A program made the position numbers and the translations under genes. Shown here one piece after another: positions 9,388 through 18,386 of a stretch of 64,000 nt of DNA (positions are counted from its first letter, which is position 1; each line of letters opens with the position of its first letter). Origin of the DNA: Clostridium cellulovorans 743B (GTDB taxonomy: Bacteria > Bacillota > Clostridia > Clostridiales > Clostridiaceae). The DNA lies in the NCBI RefSeq assembly GCF_000145275.1, contig NC_014393.1:1736001-1800000 (forward strand), written 5' to 3'. The notes beneath the pieces are model-generated. The model saw only the letters and a program-made list of their open reading frames with translations, did no database searches and was not told where the DNA came from.

Positions 9388-10344
9388 ATGAATAGCGAAT
9401 GGATAGAGATTAGTATAGTAACTACTTCAGAGGCTGTAGAGCCTATTCAAGGAGTAATATATACAACAGATGTAAAGGGAGTTTCTGTAATAGATTCAGA
9501 GGATTTAGAGTTTAAGAAGAAACACCCAGGAGATTGGGATTATTTTGACGAAAACATTTTAAATATAAGAAAAGGTGCTGTTATAAAGGCTTACTATAAT
9601 AGTTCTGTAGATCATAAAGAAGTTGAAGAGTACATAAGAAAAGGAATACAGCAAGTAAAAGAATATGGAGTCAACATAGAGCCTGGTACAATAATGGTGA
9701 ACACTGTAAACGAAGAGGATTGGGCTAATAATTGGAAGAAATATTATAAGTCTACTAAGGTTGGAGCAAGAGTTGTTATTAAACCACAATGGGAAGAATA
9801 TACACCTAAGGCTCATGAATTAGTTGTAGAATTGGATCCAGGTATGGCTTTTGGTACAGGAACTCACGAAACCACAAGAATGTGTATTCAAGCACTAGAA
9901 AGATATGTAGACGAAGGTAAAACAGTTTTTGATATTGGTACAGGATCAGGAATTCTTGCAATAGCGGCAGCAAAGCTTGGGTCAAAAAGTGTAATCGGTG
10001 GAGATTTAGATCCAGTAGCTGTTGATTCTGCAAATATGAATATAGGTTTAAATAATCTAGGAAACAATATTAGAATTTTTCATGGTGATCTTATGCAAGG
10101 AGTAGCAGGTCGTGCAGATGTAGTAGTTGCGAACATTATTGCTGATGTAATTATGTTTTTGACTCCTCAACTTAGAGATTATATTGTTGATGGAGGATAT
10201 TTCATATCTTCTGGTATCATAAAAGATAGAAAAGACGAAGTTGTTAAAACTTTAATAAAAAATGGATTTGAACCTATGGAAGTAAATAACCAAGGCGAAT
10301 GGATTTGTATCGTAGCTAAAAAACACGAAGACTTCCCAAGGTAG
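9388..10344 (+). CDS. prmA: Ribosomal protein L11 methyltransferase
   Basis: SAM-dependent trimethylation of L11 on the large ribosomal subunit. The product is 318 aa, normal for PrmA. It has an N-terminal L11-binding domain and a Rossmann methyltransferase domain with FDIGTGSGILAIAA (SAM loop) and VVANIIADV (the NPPF-like active-site position is NII in this family). AFGTGTHETT precedes the SAM loop as in other PrmA proteins. CGGAGG precedes the ATG. It pairs with rsmE downstream. Confidence 0.95.
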   Translation: MNSEWIEISIVTTSEAVEPIQGVIYTTDVKGVSVIDSEDLEFKKKHPGDWDYFDENILNIRKGAVIKAYYNSSVDHKEVEEYIRKGIQQVKEYGVNIEPGTIMVNTVNEEDWANNWKKYYKSTKVGARVVIKPQWEEYTPKAHELVVELDPGMAFGTGTHETTRMCIQALERYVDEGKTVFDIGTGSGILAIAAAKLGSKSVIGGDLDPVAVDSANMNIGLNNLGNNIRIFHGDLMQGVAGRADVVVANIIADVIMFLTPQLRDYIVDGGYFISSGIIKDRKDEVVKTLIKNGFEPMEVNNQGEWICIVAKKHEDFPR

Positions 10345-10350
10345 TAAAGT

Positions 10351-10387
10351 TCTTAGCATCTTTGATGCCTAGAAAACCTTATCTAGG
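10351..10387 (+). other. Overlapping hairpins in the prmA-rsmE gap
   Basis: GCATC-TTT-GATGC (10356-10368) can form one hairpin, and CCTAG (10368-10372) can instead pair with CTAGG (10383-10387). The two compete for overlapping bases. There is no T-run. It may be mRNA structure affecting rsmE translation, or chance. Confidence 0.3.
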
Positions 10388-10460
10388 GACTTATCGTCCG
10401 TCAAGATCAGTATTACCGGTGATAGCCGATAAACCTTTTAAAGTATAGGAGTTAATAAAT

Positions 10461-11207
10461 ATGCATAAGTTTTTTGTTGAGCCTTCTGAAATAGCAGAAG
10501 GAATAGTAACAATTGAAGGTGAAGATGTAAAGCATATATACAAGGTCTTAAGATTAAAGGTTGGAGATATAGTCAACATAAATGATTGTAATGGTACAGA
10601 ATATAATGCTAAGCTCACTTCTATTGATAAAAAAGAAGTAAAGGCAGAAATTATTGAAACCCTTGATAGTAATAATGAGAGTCCAATCAAGATAGTTTTG
10701 TATCAAGGAATGCCTAAGGCAACAAAGATGGATTATATTGTTCAAAAGGGTACAGAGGTCGGTATAAATGCTTTTATACCTGTTAATACAGAAAGAGTAG
10801 TAGTTAATACCAGCGAATTTAAAAAATTAGACAGGTTAAATAGGATTGCTAAAGAAGCTGCAAAACAAAGTAAGAGAACGATAATCCCAAAGGTCCATGA
10901 GCCAATTGAATTTGAGGAATTGTTAAAGGAATTAGAAGAGTACAGTCTAATAGTAGTTCCTTATGAAAATGCTGAAAACTTTGGCATAAAGAATTTAGCA
11001 AAAGGTGTTAAAAAAGAAGAAGTAGACTCTGTTGCTATAATTATTGGACCAGAAGGTGGTTTTGAGGATTCTGAGATAGAGAGACTTAAGTCTATTAATG
11101 CACATATAGTAACCTTAGGACCAAGAATTTTAAGAACAGAAACTGCTGGTGTGGTTTGTGCTTCATTGATTATGTATGAATTAGGTGATATGGGCGGAAG
11201 CTTGTAA
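10461..11207 (+). CDS. rsmE: 16S rRNA (uracil-1498-N3) methyltransferase
   Basis: Methylates U1498 of 16S rRNA in the ribosome decoding area. The product is 248 aa with an N-terminal PUA-like domain and a SPOUT (knotted) methyltransferase domain. Motifs include IIGPEGGFEDSEIE and LGPRILRTETAG, which form the SAM-binding knot. TAGGAG precedes the ATG. It is the last core gene before the accessory block and is closed by a terminator. Confidence 0.95.
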   Translation: MHKFFVEPSEIAEGIVTIEGEDVKHIYKVLRLKVGDIVNINDCNGTEYNAKLTSIDKKEVKAEIIETLDSNNESPIKIVLYQGMPKATKMDYIVQKGTEVGINAFIPVNTERVVVNTSEFKKLDRLNRIAKEAAKQSKRTIIPKVHEPIEFEELLKELEEYSLIVVPYENAENFGIKNLAKGVKKEEVDSVAIIIGPEGGFEDSEIERLKSINAHIVTLGPRILRTETAGVVCASLIMYELGDMGGSL

Positions 11208-11234
11208 TAGATATATAAAATAATAATTAAACTT

Positions 11235-11277
11235 AAGGTATTCAAGGTGATTAAGACACTTTGGATACCTTCTTTTT
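11235..11277 (+). terminator. Rho-independent terminator after rsmE
   Basis: A 15-bp stem with two G-T pairs (11235-11249 with 11257-11271) is followed by CTTTTT. Confidence 0.85.
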
Positions 11278-11440
11278 ATAGTATATAACTTTCAATATTG
11301 AAGTTACAACAATATTCAATATATATATCGAGAAATCAATACAACCTATGAAAAGTCCTTATGAAAAAATTTCAAGGTCTATCTTAAGAAGGTTTGCTTC
11401 ACTATATTCTACGTCAAATTAACTGTAATTAATATAAATA

Positions 11441-11469
11441 TTTACAATTACTTTCAAAACAAGTAATAT
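11441..11469 (+). promoter_or_regulatory. Promoter of the GH9 gene
   Basis: TTTACA (11441-11446) and TAATAT (11464-11469) are 17 bp apart. Transcription would start about five bases before the inverted repeat at 11481. Confidence 0.5.
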
Positions 11470-11480
11470 TAAAGTGAAAG

Positions 11481-11509
11481 GTTTTATAATTTTACATAAA
11501 TTATAAAAC
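11481..11509 (+). promoter_or_regulatory. 12-bp inverted repeat at the 5' end of the GH9 mRNA
   Basis: Perfect 12-base arms (11481-11492 and 11498-11509) flank TACAT. Placed just after the predicted transcription start, it could be a repressor site or a hairpin that protects the 5' end. The ribosome site follows 15 bases later. Confidence 0.5.
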
Positions 11510-11538
11510 TTAAAACATAAAAATGTGGGGGGAAAAAA

Positions 11539-14500
11539 ATGAAAAAAAGATTTTGGTCTATACTTCTGTTAGTTATGGTGTTTATTATTAGTAATCAGCC
11601 AATAACTAATGCAGTAGTCAAAGCAGAAACTTCTAGACAGCTTTGTGATTTGCAGATTTTTAAAGATAAGGCTCCAGCCGGTTGGTGTGGAAGTGGAAAT
11701 GGAGAATTAGAGACACAAAATGATATGTTACCAGTTGACACAGCAGTAATATGCAATGGTTTGCCGTCGCTAAAATTCAACGTTTCAAAACAAATAGATA
11801 CATGGATGTCAGCTCAATTAGCAATAAGGGATTGGAATGCCCACGACTTAACACAATATCTTCCTAATGGATATATTGAATTCAATATAAAAGGAAATAT
11901 TGGAGGAGAAGATGTTTTAATTGGTGCAAAGGATATTGTACATGAACGTAATGATGCAAGTGGAAATCCGTTAGAAAATGTTGAGCTATATCAACCAATT
12001 TCTAAGTACGCTACTATAACAAAAGAATGGCAACATTTAAAAATACCGATAAAAGATATTATAGACGAAACCAAAGGTTTTGTAACAAAAAGTGCTCAAG
12101 CTTTATTAATAGCTAGTGCTACTGGTCAGCCACTTACTGTATGGGTAAATGATTTTAAAATTACATCAACTGATAATGAAAAAGGTTTTGCAAAGATAAA
12201 GGTTAATCAAGTAGGATATTTAACCTATGGAGAAAAATGTGCTATTGTATCTGGCTTTGCAGATGAATTAAAAGCTGATACTAATACTGAATTCCAAGTG
12301 AAAAATGCTGTAAATAATGCTACAGTTTATACTGGTAAGTTAACTTTAGTAAAAGAGTATGACAGCACTGATTCAGGAGAAAAAGTTTTGCAAGCTGATT
12401 TTTCAGCTGTAACAACACCAGGAAGTTATTATGTTACTGTTCCTGCGGAAAACATGGAGAAGTCATTACAATTTAAGATTGGAAACGATGTTTACACTTC
12501 TCTTTTAGCAGATTCAGCAAGATATTTCTATTATCAACGTCAAGGGATAGACTTACAAGAAAAATATGCCTTAGCATATCCACGTAAGGAATCGACTCCA
12601 CAAGATAGCACTGCTATATTTGAATCTAATCCTAACAAAGTTATAGATGTTTCTAAGGGATGGCATGATGCAGGGGATAAAGGAAAGGATCTTTTAAATG
12701 GTGCTTTAGCTGTATCTGATATGTTCTGGGCTTATGAAATGTTCCCTTCAACTTTCAAGGATAATCAATTTAATATACCTGAAAGCGGAAATGGAATTGT
12801 TGACGTTCTTGATGAAGCAAGATGGGAATTAGAGTGGATACTTAAAATGCAAGATTCAGCAAGTGGTGGTTTTTATGCTCGTGTTAAAAGTGATACATTC
12901 CCAGCCGAACAAGTAGTTAATCAAAGAATAATTTGTGATAAAAGTGGTGATATCGGTGATATTAAATCAACAGAGGATACAGCTTGTGCAGCTGCTATAT
13001 TATCACACGCTTATATAATGTATAAAGATATTGATGCTAAATTTGCAAATCAGTGTTTAGATTCTGCAAAGAAAGCATGGACTTTCTTAGAGAATAATCC
13101 AAAAACAATAACATCTCCACCAGGACCATATAATGTGTATGATGACTCTAGCGATAGGCTTTGGGGTGCAGCAACATTATTTAGAGTTACAGGAGATGAA
13201 AAATACAATACATACTTTAAGAATAATTATCAAAAATTCAGTGAAAAGTTTGAAAGTAAAGAATCTTATGGTCATAACTGGGGTAATATGTGGACTACAG
13301 CTTTCTGGAGTTATTTGAAGGCTGAAAAGAAAGATGCTAATGTTGAAAGTTGGATTAAGATAGAATTCAATGTTTGGCTTAAGAATGTAATGGAACGTTA
13401 TAATGACAGTGCGTGGAAAAATACAATCGTCAAAACAAATGTAGATGGTGAAAGTAAAGCAGATTATTTCTGGGGCTGTAACTCAGATATTATGCATGTT
13501 TCAAATGACGCTGTAATTGGTTCGAAATTATTAGGTACATATGATAACTCAATTGGAGCCTTTGCACGTTCAAGTTTGAACTGGATACTTGGAATGAATC
13601 CACAGCGTAAGTCCTATGTTACAGGCTATGGCGAAGATTCTATAAAGACAATCTTTAGCTATTTATATAGCTACGATAATAGAGCTGGCGTACCAGTTGG
13701 ATATTTAGCTGGAGGACCGAATTATTCCCAAGGAAAAGGAATATCTAAGTTCCCAGGAAAGTGTTATATGGAGTCAGATCATGATTGGGTATCAAATGAA
13801 AATTGCCTTAACTGGAATGCTCCACTTGTGTTCGTTTCTGCCTTCGTAAATGATGAGGCATACCAACCTAAGGAGGACGTGAAGAAGCCAGAGGATGAAA
13901 AGAAACCAACAAATAATGATAAGCTAATTGTTGAAAAAAATGGAACTTCAGCTATTGTAACAGTGCCTGCAGGGATGATAAATAGAGATGCTTTAACTGT
14001 TATTAATCCAGGTCTGTTATCAGATATCACAACTGTTGAAACAAGAGTTCCTACGTCAGCAATAGTAGGTGGACAAGGACAACTGCAGTTTATAACAAGC
14101 AACAGCAATGTTACTCTTCCAATAGGAGCGATTGATTTTACTGGTATTGGAGATGGATCATATTTAGCTTTCACTCAGAGCGTTAAAATAAATGATCCAA
14201 TTCTAGCAGCATTAAGAGGTGCTAAGCAAATTTTTGAGTTTGATGCATCAATTAATGATAAGGATGGAAATAAAGTTAGAGATATTCATAAGTTTAAAGA
14301 TGGTAAAGAAGCAATGATTTCTTTACAATTAGACGAAAAAGACATTAGTGATCTAGATAAAACAAAGATGGCTGTTTGGTACTATAATCCAATTACTGGT
14401 AAGCTTGAAAAACTTGGTGGACATTTTGAAGATCATACTAAGAAGATTGTTTTTTATACATCACATTTCAGTCAATTTGTTGTAGGAGAAGATAGTGAGT

Positions 14501-14622
14501 TAGATGAAACTCTACCACAAACTGGTTCTATCAATAATATTACTTCATTAGTTGCTTTAGGGTTAGTAATGACCATAGCGGGTATTATGTTAATCTTGAG
14601 AAAAAGAGAAAATATGAAGTAG
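11539..14622 (+). CDS. Wall-anchored GH9 family glycoside hydrolase (endoglucanase type)
   Basis: Secreted 1027-aa protein likely hydrolysing beta-1,4-glucan such as cellulose or xyloglucan. Order: signal peptide (about 1-30), CBM-like beta-sandwich (about 35-205), N-terminal Ig-like module typical of GH9 (from IKVNQVGY, about 225-315), GH9 catalytic module (about 320-780), linker rich in Lys/Glu/Pro, a beta-rich module, and a sortase signal LPQTGS (992-997) with hydrophobic helix and RKRENMK tail. Catalytic candidates are D377 and D380 in WHDAGD and the acid E754 in SNENCLNWNA. There is no dockerin, so the enzyme should sit on the cell wall outside the cellulosome. Exact substrate cannot be read. 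Confidence 0.92.
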   Translation: MKKRFWSILLLVMVFIISNQPITNAVVKAETSRQLCDLQIFKDKAPAGWCGSGNGELETQNDMLPVDTAVICNGLPSLKFNVSKQIDTWMSAQLAIRDWNAHDLTQYLPNGYIEFNIKGNIGGEDVLIGAKDIVHERNDASGNPLENVELYQPISKYATITKEWQHLKIPIKDIIDETKGFVTKSAQALLIASATGQPLTVWVNDFKITSTDNEKGFAKIKVNQVGYLTYGEKCAIVSGFADELKADTNTEFQVKNAVNNATVYTGKLTLVKEYDSTDSGEKVLQADFSAVTTPGSYYVTVPAENMEKSLQFKIGNDVYTSLLADSARYFYYQRQGIDLQEKYALAYPRKESTPQDSTAIFESNPNKVIDVSKGWHDAGDKGKDLLNGALAVSDMFWAYEMFPSTFKDNQFNIPESGNGIVDVLDEARWELEWILKMQDSASGGFYARVKSDTFPAEQVVNQRIICDKSGDIGDIKSTEDTACAAAILSHAYIMYKDIDAKFANQCLDSAKKAWTFLENNPKTITSPPGPYNVYDDSSDRLWGAATLFRVTGDEKYNTYFKNNYQKFSEKFESKESYGHNWGNMWTTAFWSYLKAEKKDANVESWIKIEFNVWLKNVMERYNDSAWKNTIVKTNVDGESKADYFWGCNSDIMHVSNDAVIGSKLLGTYDNSIGAFARSSLNWILGMNPQRKSYVTGYGEDSIKTIFSYLYSYDNRAGVPVGYLAGGPNYSQGKGISKFPGKCYMESDHDWVSNENCLNWNAPLVFVSAFVNDEAYQPKEDVKKPEDEKKPTNNDKLIVEKNGTSAIVTVPAGMINRDALTVINPGLLSDITTVETRVPTSAIVGGQGQLQFITSNSNVTLPIGAIDFTGIGDGSYLAFTQSVKINDPILAALRGAKQIFEFDASINDKDGNKVRDIHKFKDGKEAMISLQLDEKDISDLDKTKMAVWYYNPITGKLEKLGGHFEDHTKKIVFYTSHFSQFVVGEDSELDETLPQTGSINNITSLVALGLVMTIAGIMLILRKRENMK

Positions 14623-14650
14623 ATATAAAAATTCAATATTTATTGTTTAA

Positions 14651-14691
14651 AAGAGGTATAACAAGCAAATATATTGCAAGTTATACCTCTT
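14651..14691 (+). terminator. Terminator-like hairpin after GH9
   Basis: A perfect 12-bp stem (14651-14662 with 14680-14691) encloses a second 4-bp stem. Only GTTACATTTT follows, so the T-tract is weak. Confidence 0.6.
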
Positions 14692-14801
14692 GTTACATTT
14701 TGTGAATTTTATTTATATTTAAAAAATATAAAAGTATCACATTTGTTATACTAAAGAATGAGTTATAAAACAACATAAAAAATGAAATTATAAATAAGTA
14801 C

Positions 14802-14866
14802 TTGAAATTATAAAGTAGTTGATGTTATTATGTAATAGTACTTAATAATATAAACTACTTTATAAT
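14802..14866 (+). promoter_or_regulatory. padR promoter with long inverted repeat (likely autoregulatory operator)
   Basis: TTGAAA (14802-14807) and TATTAT (14826-14831) form a promoter with an 18-bp spacer. Perfect 14-base inverted arms lie at 14807-14820, between -35 and -10, and at 14853-14866, past the expected start. A regulator bound to both arms could loop or block the promoter. PadR proteins commonly repress their own genes. Confidence 0.5.
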
Positions 14867-14888
14867 ATCATTAAGATGGAGGCTATTA

Positions 14889-15245
14889 TTGGTGGAATTT
14901 GATAAGGAATCATTAAAAGGATATATCGACACAATTGTTTTATCAGTGCTGCAAAATGAAGATATGTATGGATATGAAATTGCTAAAAGAATAAAGGAAA
15001 AATCAAGGAATGGTTTTGTTATTAAAGAAGCTACGTTATATGTATCTTTAAAAAGGCTTGAAAAGAAAGAATACTTAAAAGGTTATTGGAATGATAGTGA
15101 AGGCACTAGCGGAGGAAGAAGACGTTATTATAGTATAACAGAATCTGGACGAAGTTTTTTTGAGGAACGGGTAGATGAATGGAAAATATTAAGGGAGCTG
15201 TTAAGTAATTTTATGGAGGTAGTACATAGTGGAGAGGATAGATAA
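14889..15245 (+). CDS. PadR family transcriptional regulator
   Basis: Small winged-helix repressor of 118 aa. The PadR domain spans about residues 8-85, with MYGYEIAKRIKEKS and ATLYVSLKRLEKKEYL followed by the beta-wing GGRRRYYSITESGRSFF. Start is TTG 14889 or the next codon GTG 14892, six and nine bases after GGAGG. It overlaps the next gene by 17 bp, forming a two-gene unit of the kind where PadR controls a membrane protein with an HAAS-like N-terminus. Confidence 0.9.
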   Translation: MVEFDKESLKGYIDTIVLSVLQNEDMYGYEIAKRIKEKSRNGFVIKEATLYVSLKRLEKKEYLKGYWNDSEGTSGGRRRYYSITESGRSFFEERVDEWKILRELLSNFMEVVHSGEDR

Positions 15246-16200
15246 ATATATTGATAATATTTACAAAGAATTCGATAGAAATGATGATGAAGTAAAAGAA
15301 TTAAGAGAAGAAATGAAGGCTCATCTTTATGATGAGATTGAAGAACTTAAGAATAGAGGATTTAATGAAGACGAAAGTATAAAGATGGCTATTGAAAACT
15401 TTGGAGAAGAAACAAACGTATCTATAGATTTAGCTTATATAATAAATAGACAAAATAAATTTATAAGTATACTTTGGAAGTTAGCTATTATAGTATTTAT
15501 CGCTTCTGTAGCAAGTTATGGGGTAAGTTTATATAGTGAACATAATGCTATGAAAAAATTTAATAAGGAATATACAGGATCAATAAATGCCATTGTTCAA
15601 AGTAAAGTAATTACTAATATAGAAAAGAAAGATAGTATTTCAGAAATAGAGAAATCAGAATTAAACGAGATTATTAATCAATATAATAGTGAACAAAATA
15701 ATGGATTATATAATTTTATTGTAAAGCATTCAAATGATATAGTTTTTGAGTATAAAAAACAAGAACCTGAAAATAAAAAGTATGGATATAGTGTAAGTTT
15801 TGGAGGAGATAATGAATGGAGTGTTGATTTTAAATTAGCAAATGATGCAGCATTATATGAAAAAACAGTTGATGATGTTAAGGATAGCTATATAAGTTCT
15901 AGTAATGTACTGCATAATAGACTTAAAAAGCTATCATTACAGTTGGCATTTGTCTCATGGATGATGATAGTGGTATATTTTATACAAAAAACTGTTTTAA
16001 GGGGAATATCTATAAAAATATTTGCTATGATTTTATTTTTAGAAACTTTTTTAGTATTTACAGCGTTGACCTTTGATGATCATAAGGACTTTTTACTGTT
16101 AATGGTACCAGTATTTACACTAATAGGATACGTATACACAATATATACCAGAAAAAGCATATCAATTTCAATAAAAGATAAAAATCAGTGTCTTAGTTGA
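15229..16200 (+). CDS. Membrane protein with HAAS-like (permease prefix) N-terminal domain
   Basis: 323 aa, function unknown. Residues 1-65 form a charged helical domain (RIDKYIDNIYKEF, then LREEMKAHLYDEIEEL and IENFGEE) resembling the HAAS/permease-prefix domain found next to PadR genes. One membrane segment follows (about 78-103), then an extracytoplasmic region of about 125 residues, then three more near the C-terminus. Start GTG 15229 lies eight bases after GGAGGT inside padR. Its job may be envelope-stress or signal transmission; this is inference from context. Confidence 0.75.
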   Translation: MERIDKYIDNIYKEFDRNDDEVKELREEMKAHLYDEIEELKNRGFNEDESIKMAIENFGEETNVSIDLAYIINRQNKFISILWKLAIIVFIASVASYGVSLYSEHNAMKKFNKEYTGSINAIVQSKVITNIEKKDSISEIEKSELNEIINQYNSEQNNGLYNFIVKHSNDIVFEYKKQEPENKKYGYSVSFGGDNEWSVDFKLANDAALYEKTVDDVKDSYISSSNVLHNRLKKLSLQLAFVSWMMIVVYFIQKTVLRGISIKIFAMILFLETFLVFTALTFDDHKDFLLLMVPVFTLIGYVYTIYTRKSISISIKDKNQCLS

Positions 16201-16273
16201 GAAATTTAAAATTATAAAATGGTTATCCAAGAAAACTAGCTACAGAAAGTCCATATATGGTACATAAAAATAT

Positions 16274-16313
16274 AGATTCCTAATAGAAGCATATATGTTT
16301 CTATTGGGAATCT
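16274..16313. terminator. Hairpin between convergent genes
   Basis: A 15-bp stem with one G-T pair (16274-16288 with 16299-16313). Read on the minus strand it is followed by ATATTTTTATG, so it may terminate the dedA transcript. On the plus strand no T-run follows. Confidence 0.45.
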
Positions 16314-16468
16314 TCGTAGGAGTTATTAATTTTTTAATAAGCTTGTAGCCTTTTATATGTAGGTATAACAATGAAGCTTATATAAATTTTAAACAGGTTT
16401 TAGAGGAGTATCTTTTTTATTTAGTATGACAAGTTTTAAGGTAATTATACCTGGAAAAAAGTGTATAC

Positions 16469-17275
16469 TTACACTTTTATGATTTGAGATAGAATTTCCT
16501 TAAATTTAATAAAAAACATATGATAAAATTCATTTGCAATATATTCTTGAATAATCCCTATTATAAGAGCTGATAAAATTAAAGTTATAGTTGATAGTTT
16601 AAAAAAGAACTTTCTTTTCTTTTCAGAAGAATTTGAAAGCTTTATGATGCTATGACTAGAAGCAGTAAGGAATTTTTGAATACTTGGAAAACATTTTTTT
16701 AAAATATATAGAATAATTATTAGTAGAACTACGACTAATATAATTATTCCTAAATATTCTCTCAAGATGCTATGGTACTTTTCCCAGTTTGAGCCGAGAA
16801 ATTTGCCTAAGGTAATAAAAGTAAAGGTCCATATAAGTGCACCGCTATAGGCACTAATTGCAAACTTTCTATAGGAAATTTTAGTCATTCCTGCAAAATA
16901 GCCAGTGATATGTCTTACACCAGGAATAAAGTATGATGCAATTAGTAATTTTGCACCATAAAGATTAAACCATGCTGCAAATTTATCAAAGTTTTTTTTA
17001 TTTAAATGAATATAGCGACCATGTTTTTCTACAAGGCTTACTTCTAGTATTCTTCCAATGAAATATGAGAAAGTAATGCCTATTATTGTTCCTGTGGTTG
17101 CGAAAAAAACGCAAATAAAAAAATTAAGTTTATCCATATGAACAACATAACCGCAATAGGTCATAAGTGTCTCGCCAGGTAGTGGTAATGCTATTAATTC
17201 TAGCATTAAAGAAATTAATAATACAATATATCCATAATGATCAAATAAATCAAATATAACATTCATAATTTTCAC
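16469..17275 (-). CDS. DedA family membrane protein
   Basis: 268-aa integral membrane protein of the DedA/VTT family, implicated in lipid-carrier (undecaprenyl phosphate) or phospholipid flipping. The N-terminal half contains the family elements ALPLPGETLM and GYFIGR-like SYFIGR, followed by FIPGVRHITGYFAGM. At least five hydrophobic helices are seen. The C-terminal 90 residues, with two further helices, are longer than in short DedA proteins. It lies 19 bp after the pectinesterase gene on the same strand, so they are probably co-transcribed. Ribosome site GGAAGTG. Confidence 0.88.
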   Translation of the reverse strand: MKIMNVIFDLFDHYGYIVLLISLMLELIALPLPGETLMTYCGYVVHMDKLNFFICVFFATTGTIIGITFSYFIGRILEVSLVEKHGRYIHLNKKNFDKFAAWFNLYGAKLLIASYFIPGVRHITGYFAGMTKISYRKFAISAYSGALIWTFTFITLGKFLGSNWEKYHSILREYLGIIILVVVLLIIILYILKKCFPSIQKFLTASSHSIIKLSNSSEKKRKFFFKLSTITLILSALIIGIIQEYIANEFYHMFFIKFKEILSQIIKV

Positions 17276-17294
17276 TTCCGTATTTTTCTATAAG

Positions 17295-18278
17295 TTAAAC
17301 TTCACAAGATGAATCTATAGGATTCCAATTATCGTTTCCAGAAAGTACGTTGCTGATCGAATAAATAGCTACTGATTCTCTTGATAGCACCTTTGTCCAC
17401 TGAGCTCTTTTGTCTAGTGTAGCTCCTGGGCCATAGCTATTGTATTCTACATAGCTAACTAAATTTTCTGCTTGTTTCTTATCCCAATTGTGCCATCCTT
17501 CGTTAATTATATGTTTTCCCATATAACAATTTATAAAAGCAGTTTTGGCATAGTCTCTCCAAGGTCGTCCTAGATACACTGTTTCTTTTTTTGCATTGCT
17601 TGTTAATTTACAATCTATAAATACATACCCAAAATCTAAACCTTCTGGTGTTGAGGCTGCAGTTATATATCCATTAATAGGTTTATCTTTGTCTAAGGAA
17701 AAAACTTCACATTTATTAAAGACAACTGTTGAAGAACCGAATATGAAGTCTATATCACCTTCAATATAACATTGTTCAAAGTATTGTCTAACATTTCTTC
17801 TTGGTTTACCTTCCATAGGACCACCAAAATCGTTTCCTTCTATAGGCTTAGGGGGAAGAGGACCAGTAAATATAGTGTCTTGTTGTCCAAGGAATTTACA
17901 TTTCTTAAATATAGCTTTGTCGCTATCAACATATAATGCCACTGCTTGCCCCACGACGTCTCCACTACCAGCAGAATTTTCAATGGTAATATTTTGAGCT
18001 GTGAAATTGTCACCAGAAATAAATACAGTATATGAATTAAAGGTTCTATATTTTTCGCCGTTAGGAAATAGTTTGTTAGCATAATCATCAAAAGTTATAA
18101 TAGTTTTTTCAGTACTTTCTCCGATTAAGATTACATATGGCTTGGTAATATGTAGCTTTTCTTTATAAACTCCATCTTTAATATAAATAGTAACTTTTTC
18201 GTTACTATTATCTGGTATAGAATTTATAGCCTCTTGAATTGTTTTAAAATCTCCACTTCCATCTTTACAAACTATCAT
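17295..18278 (-). CDS. Pectinesterase (carbohydrate esterase family 8), no signal peptide
   Basis: Removes methyl esters from pectin or oligogalacturonides, releasing methanol. The product is 327 aa and covers just one right-handed beta-helix CE8 domain. Active-site candidates are D134 in GQQDTIF (acid), D177 in GDIDFIFG (nucleophile) and R238 in LGRPWRDY. It begins MIVCKDGSGDFKTIQEA, so the family fold starts at residue 1 with no room for a signal peptide. The reaction is therefore likely intracellular, on imported oligomers. ATG 18278 is preceded by AAAGGAATG. It is first in a unit with dedA and has a palindromic operator upstream. Confidence 0.92.
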   Translation of the reverse strand: MIVCKDGSGDFKTIQEAINSIPDNSNEKVTIYIKDGVYKEKLHITKPYVILIGESTEKTIITFDDYANKLFPNGEKYRTFNSYTVFISGDNFTAQNITIENSAGSGDVVGQAVALYVDSDKAIFKKCKFLGQQDTIFTGPLPPKPIEGNDFGGPMEGKPRRNVRQYFEQCYIEGDIDFIFGSSTVVFNKCEVFSLDKDKPINGYITAASTPEGLDFGYVFIDCKLTSNAKKETVYLGRPWRDYAKTAFINCYMGKHIINEGWHNWDKKQAENLVSYVEYNSYGPGATLDKRAQWTKVLSRESVAIYSISNVLSGNDNWNPIDSSCEV

Positions 18279-18324
18279 TCGATTATCATTCCTTTTCTTT
18301 TATACAGTTAATGTAGAAAAAATT

Positions 18325-18345
18325 GATATTATTACCTATAATATC
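18325..18345. promoter_or_regulatory. Palindromic operator before the pectinesterase gene
   Basis: GATATTAT-TACCT-ATAATATC is a perfect 8-base inverted repeat. On the minus strand it overlaps a candidate -10 (TATTAT, 18338-18343) that is 18 bp from TTGTAG (18362-18367). This is the expected place for a repressor controlling pectinesterase and dedA. The binding protein is unknown. Confidence 0.5.
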
Positions 18346-18386
18346 ATTCTTACCATTTAAACTACAACCTTTAAAGGGGTGATTAC

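Larger units (their letters stand above)
11208..11538. other. Intergenic region rsmE-GH9 (331 bp)
   Basis: No gene is seen. It holds the rsmE terminator, the GH9 promoter and an AT-rich inverted repeat, listed separately. Confidence 0.7.
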
